From positions 518,501-582,500 of the forward strand of contig BLAL01000324.1 of NCBI GenBank assembly GCA_015698045.1: a stretch of DNA of 64,000 nt, in the 5' to 3' direction. Each line of letters opens with the position of its first letter. Position 1 is the first letter of the stretch. Positions 12,901 to 26,241 of this stretch are shown piece after piece. The notes below the pieces were generated by a model. That model was not told where the DNA came from. It searched no databases and was given only the letters and a program-made list of their open reading frames with translations. Source of the stretch: Rhizophagus clarus (lineage: Eukaryota; Glomeromycota; Glomeromycetes; Glomerales; Glomeraceae). Made by a program: the position numbers and the translations under genes.

Positions 12901-13289
12901 ACAGTTTTTCTTTTTTTTTAATTTTTTCTTGCTACGTTCGTGCGGTATATTTTCTTTTTATTATCGGGATGAGATTCTCTTATTAACTAGTATATTGTTA
13001 CATATGAAGTCTTTTTTTTTAAGTATCAAATTTGCTTGTCATTAGTATAGAGATAGAAAAATAATACCTTGAGCAAAATCCTCCGAAGTCGGACAGAACG
13101 TAAATGAGTCCCTTCGTACACGCAAAGCAACAATAGCAGGACACAAAATGGAGAAGTGAAACATAAACGGCGTACATGAGAAGACGGCTAAATAACGAAA
13201 AAAAAACCTACAAAAAAACTATTCTTTATCAGTAATTTTCAATAAAACTACCTAAAATTCTAAAATCAATATCAAGCTTTTCAGTAAAT
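9980..13289. other. Intergenic; homopolymer-rich
   Basis: No supported gene. Poly-A/T tracts lie near 11108, 11630, 11846, 12167, 12721 and 12776. The 140-codon minus ORF and the two plus ORFs over 11528-11950 run through poly-T tracts and give lysine or phenylalanine homopolymers, so they are artefacts. Confidence 0.6.
12575..12630. repeat. Short tandem repeat, about 18 bp, three units
   Basis: Units of the type ATCATCAATGATTCGT are repeated three times with few changes. Confidence 0.7.
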
Positions 13290-13680
13290 TTATAAAGCTT
13301 CTATACTAAGGATCGCGTGTGGAGTTCTTTCTGCCTTTGGTTTTTCTGTGAGATTTTTCCTCAAAGTTGTTGACTTTCGAATCCTTCTTCTCCTTCTTTG
13401 CCTCCTTACTTGAGAGCTATGAAGACTTCCTTTTCTTTCAGATGTCGACGATGTGGTCAATTTATGGGTTGAGCGCGCGTTCAACTGCATCGTGTAAATC
13501 TTTCTGCGACATATAATCGTCGTTTGTACCTTTCCATTTTCGATGGTTTCCAACTTTTGGGCTTGTTAAAATTGATTACGGATTTGTCTGGTGATCCTTG
13601 TCACTCGAATAACCATTGGCCGCCTGGTAGGCTGGTACCGTTCTCTCTCTTTCCGATCTTTACCAGGAAGATAGTGAACA
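13290..13680 (-). other. Coding-like island, probably decayed gene
   Basis: This stretch is less AT-rich than its surroundings and coding-like on the minus strand. One frame is open for 87 codons (13290-13553) but is only a basic R/S/T-rich sequence. A second minus frame looks more protein-like (DDYMSQKDLHDAVERALNP, then SKEAKKEKKDSKVNNFEEKS) but holds three in-frame stops. A relic of a lysine-rich protein is the simplest reading. No domain recognised. Confidence 0.3.
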
Positions 13681-14805
13681 TATATATCCATTATTAAGTC
13701 TTTTTTTCGTCATTATCATATCAAATATTATCAGCAGACCCTTCCATTCACTTTATCGATGTATTACTAATCAATATATGAGATATTTTTGCGTGGTAAG
13801 TTGGAGAATGGTGGTAAATTGCCTTTACCTGCAATATTTCCAACAACAAATTTTACGAAAAAGGTCTCAACGTATTATTAATATAGTAATTAAACCTATT
13901 TATTTTCTTAATAAAATAAAAATAAAAAATTTTATATTTTACAAAAAGGTTTAAAAATTTTTTAGAAAACTATTATATCAATTAATCCCGGATATTACGG
14001 ATATTACGAGTTCATCTACAAACGATTTACATGCAATGGATAATTACCGCATAACACACTAACTAAAAATATTCAAGTCAATCCAATTTAATATTTGATC
14101 TAGACCCAGGGTATAACTTTCATCCCGTTAATACAAGGAATATATGAAAACTTTTAATTTAAATAGTTTGTTGATTATGGATGATTTTTTTGGGAAATTA
14201 AAATAGATTCACATCATTACGTATTCGATATAGTGAGACGGATATTTCTATATGGGTACACAAGATAAGAGTCTTTCAATCAAAAGAAAATTTAGCATTT
14301 ATTAAGAGTATATATGGTACAAAAAAAAAAATATATATATATAACAATTATATTTATTAAAAGATCTTTTTACAGTATAGAAAAATTATCACAAATGATT
14401 AATTACAACATCATTATATAATACACATTTTAATTCTAATTGTGAATTTGTTTTGGACGCGTAGTGTTGAAAGCCTTTTACAGGACAATAGTGGTGCCGT
14501 GATCTTGAATATGTTAATTTTAACAAAAATATAGAGAATTTTTTGTGCGCATGTGATGAGGTCTTCTCTTTCAGCATGTGCAACAGGAAGTTAAATATAA
14601 TAATTGAAATTTATGTTGTCTATTTCTCGTAGGTCGTTTATTTATTATATTTTATGTTTTTGAGATCAAGAATGAATTTATAAAATCATGTATGTGTGTA
14701 TAAATTGTATATTATGCAAACTTTTAAAAAAAACCATGAACTTTAAAAATATTAAAAATAAATTATAATATCTAAATAATAATTTTCCTTTTTTTTTTTA
14801 CATCA
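13681..14805. other. Intergenic; 3' flank of the AMT gene
   Basis: No supported gene. It includes the probable 3' UTR of the ammonium transporter, with a poly-A-like and TA-rich tract at about 14321-14342. Confidence 0.5.
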
Positions 14806-16506
14806 TTACATCATATACTGATTATTATTTTGTTGTATTGGATGTTTACCATTATTAATATTAGCCATAGTGGTGCCAGTATTAGTAGAATTATTTAGAT
14901 AATTTGAATTAAGCAAACTGGCAAGACGATCAACGTGATAATAAGCCACTTCACCCAATTCAGAATCATCAATACCATGTTCTTCAGCATCAATGTCAAC
15001 TCTTAAATGTAAACCAGGGATTTTATCCATAATAAATAAAATGATATATGTAACACAAAAACTATAAGCCAAACCAGCACAGCTATCGGCAAATTGATAG
15101 AGTATTTGAACCCAATGACCATCCAACCAACCGCCTTTAATTACTTGACCACCTAAAGCTGCAACGTCTTTTTGAGCAAATATACCTAAAAAAAAAATTT
15201 TAAAATTATAATTAAAATTACAATTATAATTATTTTAAAACAAAATTATTTTTTATTACTCCTTACCGGTTAAAATATTTCCACATACACCACCAACTCC
15301 ATGTACAGCAAAAACGTCTAATGCGTCATCAAAATCCAATAAATGTTTTAATTTGACGGCAAAATTACATGATGCACCACCAACAATTCCAAATGCAATA
15401 GCTGATGGTGGATTAATATATCCACTCCCCGGTGTAACACACACCAATCCTGCTATAGCGCCAGAACAGAATCCCAAAGCTGATAATTTTCTCTCTAATC
15501 TATAATCTATAAACATCCATGTTAATCCACCTATAGAAGCTGCTAAATTACTAACGGTGAATGCCATTATTGATCTTATATTAGCAGCGCAAGCACTACC
15601 TCCGTTAAATCCGAACCATCCAAACCATAACATAGTGGTACCTAATATTACATTTGCTACATTATGCGGTTTAAATTCATCCGTACCATGTCCATGTCTT
15701 TTTCCTAATTTAATACAATATGCTAATGCAGCAGCACCTGAAGTGATATGCACTGGCGTACCTCCGGCAAAATCTAATCCTCCTAATTGTGCATACCATC
15801 CCTTTTCTGACCAAGTCCAAGATGCAATAACATCATATACTAAGGTTGTCCATATGAACACAAATATTAATAATGGGACTACTCTTGCTCTCTCGGCAGC
15901 TGCACCGATTGCTAATGCTGGTGTAACTGAAGCAAACATTCCTTGAAATATCGCATATAATAAATCGGGAATTCTTGGATTGGCGAATGATGCGTCTCCT
16001 CTGAGATTTCGGAAAAAAGCATGATCTACGTTACCAATGAATCCATTTCCTTTTGTGCTAAATGTGAGAGAATAACCCACAATAAACCACTAAAATTCGT
16101 TACAATTAATATAATTAAGCACATTAGCATGAAAAAAAAATAAATTATTGATACATAGGAATAAATTCTAAGAACTCTTTACCTGTACAGAAACTACAGC
16201 GGCACAAAGGATGCAAAGCAGAATGAGAGAGAGAGCATTTTTATTTCTTGCCATACCACTATAAAAAAAACCTACACCAGGAATCTGTTATTTTTATTTT
16301 GATTTGATATTACTGCAAAGTTACTATTATATTTTTAATAAATAATCTTTCAAAAAAAAAAGTTTCAAACTCGAAATTAAGAGAAGTTAAATTACCATGA
16401 GCCAAACAAATGCAGTACTAGTCATAACCCATGCTATATCTCCTGGAAAATATTTATTCTCTACTAACATAGAGTCGTCTAATGGGCTGGGCGAAGGGCT
16501 GGACAT
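14806..16506 (-). CDS. Ammonium transporter, AMT/MEP/Rh family, 471 aa
   Basis: Exons, 5' to 3' on the minus strand, are 16506-16396, 16284-16183, 16089-15267 and 15185-14806 (1416 nt, open throughout). All introns are GT-AG. The family moves ammonium across the plasma membrane. It is recognised by IPGVGFFYSGMARNKNALS near residue 38, the twin pore histidines in GTPVHITSG (His185) and FAVHGVGGVCGN (His334), WFGWFGFNGGSA (about 226-237) and about eleven hydrophobic segments. A charged C-terminal tail follows the last helix and ends in an N/Q-rich stretch. Length fits fungal MEP proteins. The start is the first ATG and gives a Ser/Pro N-terminus. In arbuscular mycorrhizal fungi such transporters take up soil ammonium or act at the symbiotic interface; which paralogue this is cannot be told here. 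No clear GATA-factor cluster was identified upstream. Confidence 0.93.
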
Positions 16507-19500
16507 TTTTCATAAACTATAAAAGGGGAACTAGTTTAACAAAAATAGGGAGAGAAAAATACTAAGGAGTGTAAATTTTGTTAAGAACTTAAAAAAAAAT
16601 TAATAATATAAAAATAAATAAGATTATTTTTTTAAAATAAATTTAGTTTAACTATTATATAAACTTTATGTTGAACGGAACATTTTCGAAATGAAACGAT
16701 CAAGGAAATCCGAATTTTGAATAAAATTAATTTATAAAAAAAATTTCTTATCATCGATTTTGATAAGGGAAAAATAAATATTTGTGTTTCTGGTTGATAA
16801 TGCAGTAATGCAAGCCAATACATCACACTGATATTTTTGAAGAAGTTTTTTTGGAAATTTATAAAGAACTTTTCTTAAATATTACCAATAAAAAAAAAAA
16901 ATACAAATGAATTTCAAAAAAGAGTATACATACTTATGTATAAAACGGTTAAGATCGCCGTACGGAAGATGTAAAATGTAATGCACCAATTGTAAATATA
17001 AACAAACAAATAATCGGGGTATAACGGTAATATCGATATAATTTTTTATTAAAATAAAGTCACATTTTTTGATAATATTAAAAGATTGCTACAGTTAAAG
17101 ATAAGATAAATAAGAATCACAAGATTTATAAAATTACTAAATATTTATCGTACAAATGACCAATAATCGTATTAATTTAGAATCTAATTAATTAAAGGAC
17201 ATGACCATGGAATAAAAAGTTGATCGCAATTTAGGATGCACATTAATATAAGTATTGTAACTCATAATATTCGCATGTTACAAACGTGATGATATTCGCG
17301 TAAGATATTAATGTTTCATAATATAAATAAATAAATATACAGTACATCAATAAAGTAATGTAAATTATTGGCCAAATTCTTCAGTAACATGAAAATATGT
17401 AACATTAAAATATGGCGCAGAGAAAATATTTATTTCGGAAGGGAGGAGGATAACTTTTCGTCAAATTTCTTTTACATAAATGATCAGTCAATACAATTAT
17501 TATACGTATTTGTTTGATTTTCAATTGCATTTGAATGAATATTTATGAGGTGCTTCGATTTTAGATGGTATCATAAGAAACTAGGTCGTAATGATATTTG
17601 TGTAAAATTCTTTTGACGCCATGAACTCAAAAAAAAAAAAACTTGTTAAATAACTTGATTTGTGCAGCATTGTTCCGACTTTTTACCGGCATTATGATAA
17701 TTTTGGCCGGTACTATATATAAAAATAGGATGCTTAATTTCGGAATTATATGGTATTACCCCTTATACATTAGTTAGTTAACGTCACACGAACGCTTCAA
17801 ATGTAATACTATATATAGGATAACGGGATAATCCAACTTAGTAAACCTTAAATATAGAACATCATTTGAGACAATTTAAAGGAGAATTACGATTATCAAT
17901 GATCTATTGTATATCATACAAATAGAACTTTTTGGTAAATTCTAAACATGACGCAGTATTACAACTCTTACCTTCGCAGGGTTTATTTAGTTAAATTAAT
18001 TCAGATAAAGAATCAATAAAGTTATCATCAATATATTGATTTGGAAAAGATACGTTTTTCTGGTTGTAAATTTAATAATTAATTAATTAAACAATAAAGA
18101 TATCAAATTTTGCGAAATCATGATTATGTGAAAATTGTAACCAAGATTAAAGTGTTTTGTATTCATGTGATCAGTAAATAGAATACATTTTGTAATTGTG
18201 TTTCCTGATAGTGTTTCTTGGTACCTGAATGACCCTCTAGTGTTCCCTAATATTCACTTCCTTTTTCATCCAAGCTCAGTAGCTCACCGCTGCTCTAATT
18301 TATGAAGATAGAGCGTTAGAAGAATTTAATCAATTTCTTATATTTTAATGTTTAGGCCAAATTATTATATTCTCACCATAATGAATTTAGCTCCAATATT
18401 TTGCTATGAGGCGATTAATATTCATATTTTGTTTCTCAAAGTGATCATATGGTAGTATTTTTCCTTTTTTTTCCCGTAGGACAAGATCGCAAATTAGGGA
18501 GGTTGAAGGTTATGTTCCTGGGGAAATGGTTGAATTTGACCATGACTTAATCAAGTAGTTATTTATTAAAAAAAAAAAAATATATCCAATTAAAATATAT
18601 TTTTTATTGTACAATTCACGTTAGTCCATCTAGAACTAGCCCAATATAGTATCAAATAACCTAATAAATAAGCGCTGATACAAGAGAATAAGTAGAACCT
18701 CCATTAAATCCAAGCATTATTATTATCCATTTTGTGATTCGAATGTTTCATCGTACTGATGCCATCTATTTCTACCACGATTATCTTAGTTACGTCGCTA
18801 CGCCACTTACCAATGCTGATGGAGCCATTGCAAAACGGAATTCTTTTATTAATTCTAGCCTATATTACCTAATAAACCCGTTCCTAAATTAGGAAAAATT
18901 ACAACAGATGTAATGGAAAAAGTAAAGAATAAAAGAAAGAATTGATTATTTATTACAATAATTTACCCTGAATATCCTCCACTATCATAACACAACGATT
19001 TGTGAATATTAATAACTAAGAAACTCTTCAGAAATTACTGCACCTTATGTGAAATTGTACGTAAGAAAAGTGTTTTACATCCCCACAATAAACGACCGCA
19101 CGTCAAGAAATAAAAAGATATGCATTTCATAACCGGCAAATGTTACTTTCGCTGTCCGTATATATATATATATATATATATATAGGGTCTTGTTTCATAT
19201 TATGAAGTACTTGATAAATTACTATCAAATGATGTTGCTTTAGAATGAATGCAATTCATTCATGACTTGAAAATCGTCGAAAGATGATATTAAGGAACTG
19301 AGTATAACATTAATAGAAACTTCTTGCTATAACACATAAGTTAAGTACCTATAATTGTAAATTTAAAAAAAAAAAAAGAAGAAAAAAGTCATTTTAATCG
19401 AGATTTATTTACGCAACTGTAAATCAATTCTTAAATGGAGCGATTTCCTTAACTATATTGACGCAATGAACCATACCAGTGTAAGAATAAATGATAATGT

Positions 19501-21495
19501 CGGTAAAAAAACATGGCAAAAAGGTTTTTAACATCCGAAGAGTTTTCTTCATAATGCCCACCCAAAGTTTCCCATATCAGTAATGTTATTTTGCATTAGA
19601 ATCTGCCTTAATAACACATAACGAGCGTATAGTTCATTCTAACCGAAATAAAGTCAAAATGTCATCTCATTAACTTGAATATTGACAAAATATGTTATGT
19701 ATTTTACGCTCGCCTATTTCAGTTCAAGATTGATGTTTACAAGGTTGTAGCTATAAGAGTAGTAGTTGTTTTGACCGACCAATAGACATCAACATCTACA
19801 TAGCAAATTATCAGACAATGATGCTAAATTCAAAGGGGCCTGTGGTAAAGTTCTGGGTGTAGAAATTGCCGAATGCAAACGACTGTTCTATTTCAATTCG
19901 TAATCTATATTACACTGTATTTCCACTTTCTTTACCTAATCGACAAAATACTTTTTGTCCTGTAAAATTCACCAACTTATGATCGACAATGATCTAACTC
20001 GAATTTTTGATGAATCAAACGATATAGTGTCAAACTAAGAACTATTCACCAGACGAGTAATACTAAGCGTCGAACAAACAGATTCATTACTTCTAGACTC
20101 GTTTAAAACCTCTATCTCACACCTCTATCACACTAATAGGTCAAGGATTTCTTAAGCTTTTTTTTATGACGAATTAGAACTTTCAATTCTTCGAATGTCT
20201 TTTTTATACAGTCCCAGAACTTTTCCATTCAAATTTGCTTCAATTCCAAACTATATAGTACTCCTTTACGTTGATACATGTCCGGTTCGCGTCAGTGTTT
20301 AAAGGTCATGAAAAGTGGCGTTGATTCTATTTATTCTATTTATATGACATGGAAGATGTACAAAGATGTACACCAATTCCCATAAGAGGTAGATCATCAG
20401 CAGTTTAAAATCTCTTTCAACGATCAATTTTCTTTTTTTAATAAATATTCAACACATAATGAAATTATTAAATTTCACTTCACCTATAAGCGGAAAGCAA
20501 TGTTAGGATCATGAAAATTAAATTCGGCCTATCTAAAAGAATTCTTTTTAATATTTATAGATTCAATATTTATTCGAATCAATTTATTAAATTTCTTATA
20601 ATTTTAATAGGTAAAGTTAGAATTATTTAATGGTTTTCAATATATTATTAAAATTTTTAAAATCTATTTTTGGTTTCATAGTACAAAAGTCATACGATAT
20701 TTGAAAGCCTCAAGATGATCTCTGAGAGAATATCAATTATACATATCATGTTCGAATTTTATTTATTTATTTATAGTTTGGATGATTGATTTTTTTTCTC
20801 GTTATATATTTGATGCACCAATTAACATAACTGATAAATAGCTGGTTTATATTTATGTGTTACTCTTTTACCAAATTTAATATTGATATTAAATTAATTT
20901 CCTTTAATTGGACTCCTAATTTGATAAGAATATTTAAAATATTTTCTTTAAAAAAATCATCCAAAAAGAACGACTAATTACCAATCGTGATAGTGAATGT
21001 AATATTGATCAATTGTTTAAAAATCATATTAAAGCCTTACAAATTGGAAAAAAAGATTCAGGATTGATCCAGTAATCTCTTGAAAGAAGTTTAACTTACA
21101 ACTTTATTTAAATTGGTAAGAGAATCTCTAAATTTACTCAAATTTACATTCAGTTGATTTAAAATTCTGAAAATCATGAAAGACTGAAAAGAAATGCAAA
21201 AGTGATCGATTGATTAAACTAAAAAGATATTTATTTATTTTTAATTATCCAAACAGCTTAATTCACTAATTTCCCCGGACAGCATATACAACTATCAATC
21301 TATCCTGATTGAAAGTCCAAACATACGTCTCGGATTTCCTGTTACGTCTAACAGGCCACAAAAGATGCGATAATAATTATGATTTAAAATAAATAAAGCT
21401 GGAGATTTCAACAGATTTTAAATAAGCTAATTAGAAATGATCAATTCTATTTTGTTAAATACTTATATAAAATTAAATAAAATCGTACAGAAAAA
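16507..21495. other. Intergenic, 5 kb, no supported gene
   Basis: Contains the AMT promoter side (pyrimidine-rich tract TTTTTCTCTCCCTATTTTTG on the minus strand about 50 bp upstream of its ATG). There are short coding-like fragments near 18600-18840 (minus), 19776-19902 (plus) and 20940-21076 (plus, SECNIDQLFKNHIKALQIGK), none extendable to a gene. Confidence 0.5.
19159..19184. repeat. (TA)13 microsatellite
   Basis: Uninterrupted TA dinucleotide run. Confidence 0.9.
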
Positions 21496-23168
21496 TCAAT
21501 AACCTTCACTAGCTAAAAAAGTAGCAATACTTAAATAAAACTCTATAGGATCAAAATTGGAACCAATCTTAATTCTCCATCTATCAGTCAAATCCCAATG
21601 ATCACATTTAGCGGTTTTAACATATCTACCCCATTGAGCGGATTTAACGCTAACCAAACCATCATTTGGACCTTCCTTTGCCTTAATTATTTGATAAGGA
21701 AAATATAACGGTGACCAAATTGGCAATTCTGTTGCTGCACCATATGAAAAATAAGCAACTGAAGGGTTATTCGGTGTATTCCTATTGAATTCATTAATAC
21801 AATAATCTGTCGTAAGATTACTATAAGCTGGTGTATCCAATGCTTGAATTAGTGATTTTGTGGCTGGGTGAAGAAAAGAATAAGTGGTTTGAGGTATGGA
21901 AGATAAATTAATATTTGGAAAATGAAAATTTGGTAAGGAAATATTGAAATTTAAATTTGGCATTGAGATGTTGGGTAAATTGATGGGAATTGGAATGTGA
22001 AATGGTTTTTTATTTGTATCTCTTTCTTTAGAATAGGAATCATGACTGTTAATGTTCTGATTTTGATTCTCTTTGCTGTTAAGGTTTTTAACGCTTTTTG
22101 ATATCTGTTGATAATTATCATTATTGTCCCGGTAAGGTGGATATGGTTTCATATTATTATGAGAATGTTCATTCTTCGATATTTCATAATTTGGATTGCT
22201 TTGAGAAATTTGGTCTTCAATTCGTTTTATGACATCATCTACAACTTTTGCAGCTTCACCAACACCAATATTATCCCTGCACCAATCCATAAAAGGGCTT
22301 CCTCGATGTGGAGTTGCTACAGTAGTTAATGAACGGATTGTAACTTGTTTTGTAGGAAGATGTGCTATTAAATAACGACAATCAAGTCCGCCCTAAAGTT
22401 ATAAAACATTTTGATTATTGGTAAATATTAACGACTTTAAAAACTTCCAAAAGATTTTATCGGATATTCACAAAATGTTGGTTGTCAAACCATTGAATGA
22501 GCCAACAAATTCACATCAATTCCTCCTATTCCTCCTGAATAAACACTTTCCAACATTTTATGCAATGCTTGTGCTCGTACTTTAATACAACCAGTCCTAT
22601 TTAAAATTGAAATAACATTTTAAACTTGTGTGGATTATTATCATTAAAAATTCTTCTTCGACTGATTACCTTGGAACCTTAGTAACAACAACCTTCGCAC
22701 CAAGTTTTTGTAAGGCCTCTTGAATACCTCCCCAGTAATGAATTTGCAAATATGGAATAGAGGAAGGGCCTAATGATGAATAATTAATTAATATCATTAA
22801 ATCATAATAAATATATGATAAACCATAATTTCGTACCAAGTTTGTCAAATCCGAATAAACCTAATATTGTAAGTCGTAATATAAAACATAATTAATACTT
22901 ATTAATTTATTAAATATATTGCTGAATTCAATAACATACCATGGCACAAGACAATAGGTAGTCTTGGTGCACGATAGTTTGGCTTTACAGGCATTTCCAA
23001 ACCACTTCGCTTTTCAAAACTTCCATTACTTTCATGGGAAGAATTATTGGTAACAGCAAAGCTTAATCGTTGTTTCGTTTGAAGTAAAACAACTGAAGTT
23101 GCAGAAACAAAAGATGTAAGCACTTGTTTAAGTTGTGCCGCTTTTGCGAAAGCGGCTATCAATAACAT
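21496..23168 (-). CDS. Alpha/beta-hydrolase lipase, TGL2-like, 451 aa
   Basis: Exons, 5' to 3', are 23168-22940, 22860-22837, 22769-22670, 22596-22491 and 22392-21496 (1356 nt, open). One exon is only 24 nt. All introns are GT-AG. The model shows the oxyanion motif HGLFGFD (residue 76), LQIHYWGGI, the nucleophile elbow LLAHSMGGLDCRY (Ser152), VATPHRGSPFMDW, and the likely acid and base residues Asp397 (EGPNDGLVSV) and His418 (KCDHWDL). This layout matches fungal triacylglycerol lipases of the yeast TGL2 type, and the enzyme probably hydrolyses acylglycerols. The N-terminus (MLLIAAFAKAAQLKQVLTSF) is hydrophobic/amphipathic and could be a mitochondrial or secretory targeting segment. Residues about 218-322 are a family-atypical N/K/P-rich insertion. 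Confidence 0.9.
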
Positions 23169-23573
23169 TTATTAAAGTTTATTATAATAATTAAAATAAA
23201 ATTTGATCTACTAGGAAGACGAAAAAATTAGATCTACCGTATTTGTGATTATTAAATATGAAAATTTGTGGGGTTAAAAAGGATCTACTGATCTAATAAA
23301 GGCTAGTTTCATTTTGTTTGACAGGACGTTTGTGTTCAAACGCTGACACGTCACATTATGAATTTATTGTTGGTCATGTTACCTTAGCCAGCTATTCGGC
23401 GTAAAAAAATATTCTTTTCGTATTGTTCTTATTGCAATAATAATTAAAAAATCTTTTTTTTGAATGCAAACAAAAATAAATACTAAATTTTTCTTTTTAA
23501 AAAAATAAAAATGGATAAATTATAAATACAAAGGCTTATTATATAACAAATTATTTAAACAAAAAAAAATTGA
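23169..23573. other. Intergenic between lipase and Kelch genes
   Basis: 405 bp separate the Kelch stop codon from the lipase start codon; both genes are on the minus strand. The stretch must hold the Kelch 3' UTR and the lipase promoter. No distinct motif was identified. Confidence 0.6.
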
Positions 23574-26241
23574 TTAATCACTGTCATCAGTTGGATCGGG
23601 ATTTGCTACAAATAATCGTCCTCTTGGTTGTTGGTCATCAGGAGTATTAGTATAAGTAGGAGAAGTAGGTCTACTACTATTTGTTACACTACCATCATAA
23701 TTAAATTGACCTTCAAAAGTACCACTTCTTAATCTACTACCGGCTGAAATAGGAGGTGGTGAAGATAGACTAGCACTGTTCCTTGGAGTTGAAGTATTTA
23801 ACCTAGGAACACTTCTTAAACTTAATGTTCTATCAGTAGGAGAAGCAGAAGCAGCGGTACCAGCTAATGCAGATAACGCTTCAGTGCGGAATAATGGACT
23901 ATTAAATGATCCATCCGCTCCTTCATCTTCTGTTGTTGTTGTTGTTGTTGTTTCTGTTGCTTCCACTTCTATCGGAGACGAAACTAAATCATTTGAATTT
24001 TGTAGTATAGATGAAGAAGATGATGATGTAGATGGTGTTGATGTTGGTAATTGAGATGTTGAAAGTTGTTGTTGTGCCTGTGGTTGCGACTGCGATTGAA
24101 AAGGAGAAGGAGTTCTTGTACGATTAACTGATAATGGGGCTATAGGAGGTAAGTTATAATCAAGTTCAACTGGAGCTGTATTTGAATCAGAATCTAAACG
24201 TAAATTAGATGATGATGTTTTTGTACTAGTAGAAACACCACCACCAGCAGCATTACTAGGGAAAATATCTTTTTGTGGAGTTATAGGAGAAGAATTAGAT
24301 TGTGGAATAGGAGAGGAAGGAGGTGGAGTAGCTATATGTGAATAAAGTTTTGGAGGTGTTTGAGGTAAGTAATTAACATTAGGGTTTGGGTTAGCCAGTG
24401 GCGATGTAGGTCTAGAAGAGAAAGGTTTATAATAAGTGTTTGGTTCGTGATAAGGAATGTTTGGATTAATTTCAGGTAATTGAGATTGTGAGCTATTACT
24501 TGGAGCTGAACCCCAAGAATCGTGTTGATCAACAGGTGTTAAAATTCTTGTTTCACTTATTGAACCAAAAGAAGCTTGACGTTGATGACTGCCAGAGGCA
24601 AATGGAGGAATAAATGGAGCATTATTAGTGGTTCCACCGGCACCACCTTGTGATGAATTTAAGTTATATAATGGAGCTGGACCAGCGACTGGAGGAACTG
24701 ATGCTTGTTGTTTTTCGTAAGGCATAGCAGTAAATTGAGAACGTCTGTTTCTTTTTCTAATATAATATATTAACAATCCAACTAATACTATAATCGCCAC
24801 ACCTCCAGCAACAGGCACTCCAACAATTAATCCTAAATTATTATTGTTAGAATTATCCTTCGTCATCGAAGACATATTGTTGTTTACATTATCAGTTGGA
24901 TTTGAATTACTAACATCGGTCGTTGCAGCCGGGTTTTGCGTGACAGGTGTTGGATTATAAGTTTGTTCCCATGTATACGAATCAGTATCAAATATAAATA
25001 ATTTTGTTCCTGCGCCAAAAAAATCATCTCCAAAACCATAAGCAATAACTGCTTTGGATCCAACCAATGTCATTGAATGATCAAATCTCCCTAGTGGTTT
25101 GTTTCCTGTTACTGTATGAGTTTCCCACGTTAGCACATCCCCTGCAACCTTTAATACTGCTATATCATCAAAATTCGTATCAAGTGCTGCTGTTGTTCCT
25201 CCGTATATAATTATTCTATTGTCTGCTGTTCCAACTGCTTTATGTCCCCTTCTTTGTGCTGGAATCGTATCCCCTGTAGCAGTTTGGCTTATCCAAATTT
25301 CACGAGTTGTATCATAAATAGGAATATCTGTCATTGAAGCTAATACATTACCATCGGATGATCCGCCAATAATATACATTTTTCCATCACTTAATAAAGT
25401 AGCAGTATGTCCCCATCTACCAGCTGTATTTTGTGACGCAGATAATTCCCATGATATTGTATCTCCTGTAGTTAACTTATATAATTCATTAAACGCTCTA
25501 ACATTTGAATCACCGGCTTCAACGGGAGTTCCTCCCCATAGATAAGCAATTGAATTACTTGATGCTACTATCGTATGATCACTTCTCCTTATAGGAGTAT
25601 TTGCTGTTGTTACAACAAGATTTAACCATTCTCCCGTTGTTGTATTATATTCAAATAATGAATTTTCTCCTGGGTCTTGTTCTCTCGATTCTCCCCCAAA
25701 TAATATTAATAATTCATTTTGATTTCCTCCCATACTACATGAATGAAATGCCAAAAATGGTGGCGGATCTCCTGTTTTCAATAACGAATTTTTTATTTCC
25801 CATGGCGGTTCCGCGGGGCTAAATGGTTTTGATACATCTAAATATAATAATTCATTCACGTTCGACGTGTCAATTTCTTTTGATTGAGCTGTTCTACCTC
25901 CATATACATAAAGTCTAAGTAAACGGTTTTTTTTTTAAAAAAAAAAAATTAAAAAAAAAAAAGAAAAAACATTTAAACTATGATATGTATATGAGAATTC
26001 AGCTTACCCATTATTAATTAATACAGACGCGTGACCCCTAATCATAATGATTAAAATTAATGTTTAAACAGAATAAGAATAAAAAGTAAAATTCTTTTTT
26101 GTCTTACCATCTTGCTTGAGCAGGGTCGGCCTCAACTGGTATAATAATATATTGGAGAGATAATAATATTCCAATTACAATAATCCCATACCAATTTCTT
26201 TTTACTATTTTTTGTCGTAATAGATTATATTCCGCCCTCAT
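23574..26241 (-). CDS. Kelch-repeat single-pass membrane protein, 834 aa
   Basis: Exons, 5' to 3', are 26241-26108, 26037-26008 and 25914-23574 (2505 nt, open; the 30-nt middle exon carries the start of the first Kelch blade). The N-terminus has a positive stretch and a hydrophobic helix (residues about 17-37) ending PVEADP, which looks like a signal peptide. About six Kelch motifs follow, with RWGHASVLINNGLYVYGG, SDHTIVASSNSIAYLWGG, RWGHTATLLSDGKMYIIGG, RRGHKAVGTADNRIIIYGG and FDHSMTLVGSKAVIAYG. A second helix (about 415-439, LGLIVGVPVAGGVAIIVLVG) is followed by RKRNRRSQF and a roughly 395-residue S/T/P/Q-rich disordered tail. The predicted topology is an extracellular beta-propeller, one membrane span and a cytoplasmic tail, as in other fungal Kelch membrane proteins. 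A signalling or adhesion role is possible but not shown. Confidence 0.92.

Noticed and set aside
15557..15946. 129-aa plus-strand ORF
   Set aside because: Antisense shadow of the ammonium transporter exon 3.
19776..19902. Short plus-strand frame AKFKGACGKVLGVEIAECKR
   Set aside because: Looks protein-like but is only about 40 codons, has no ATG and no neighbouring exons.
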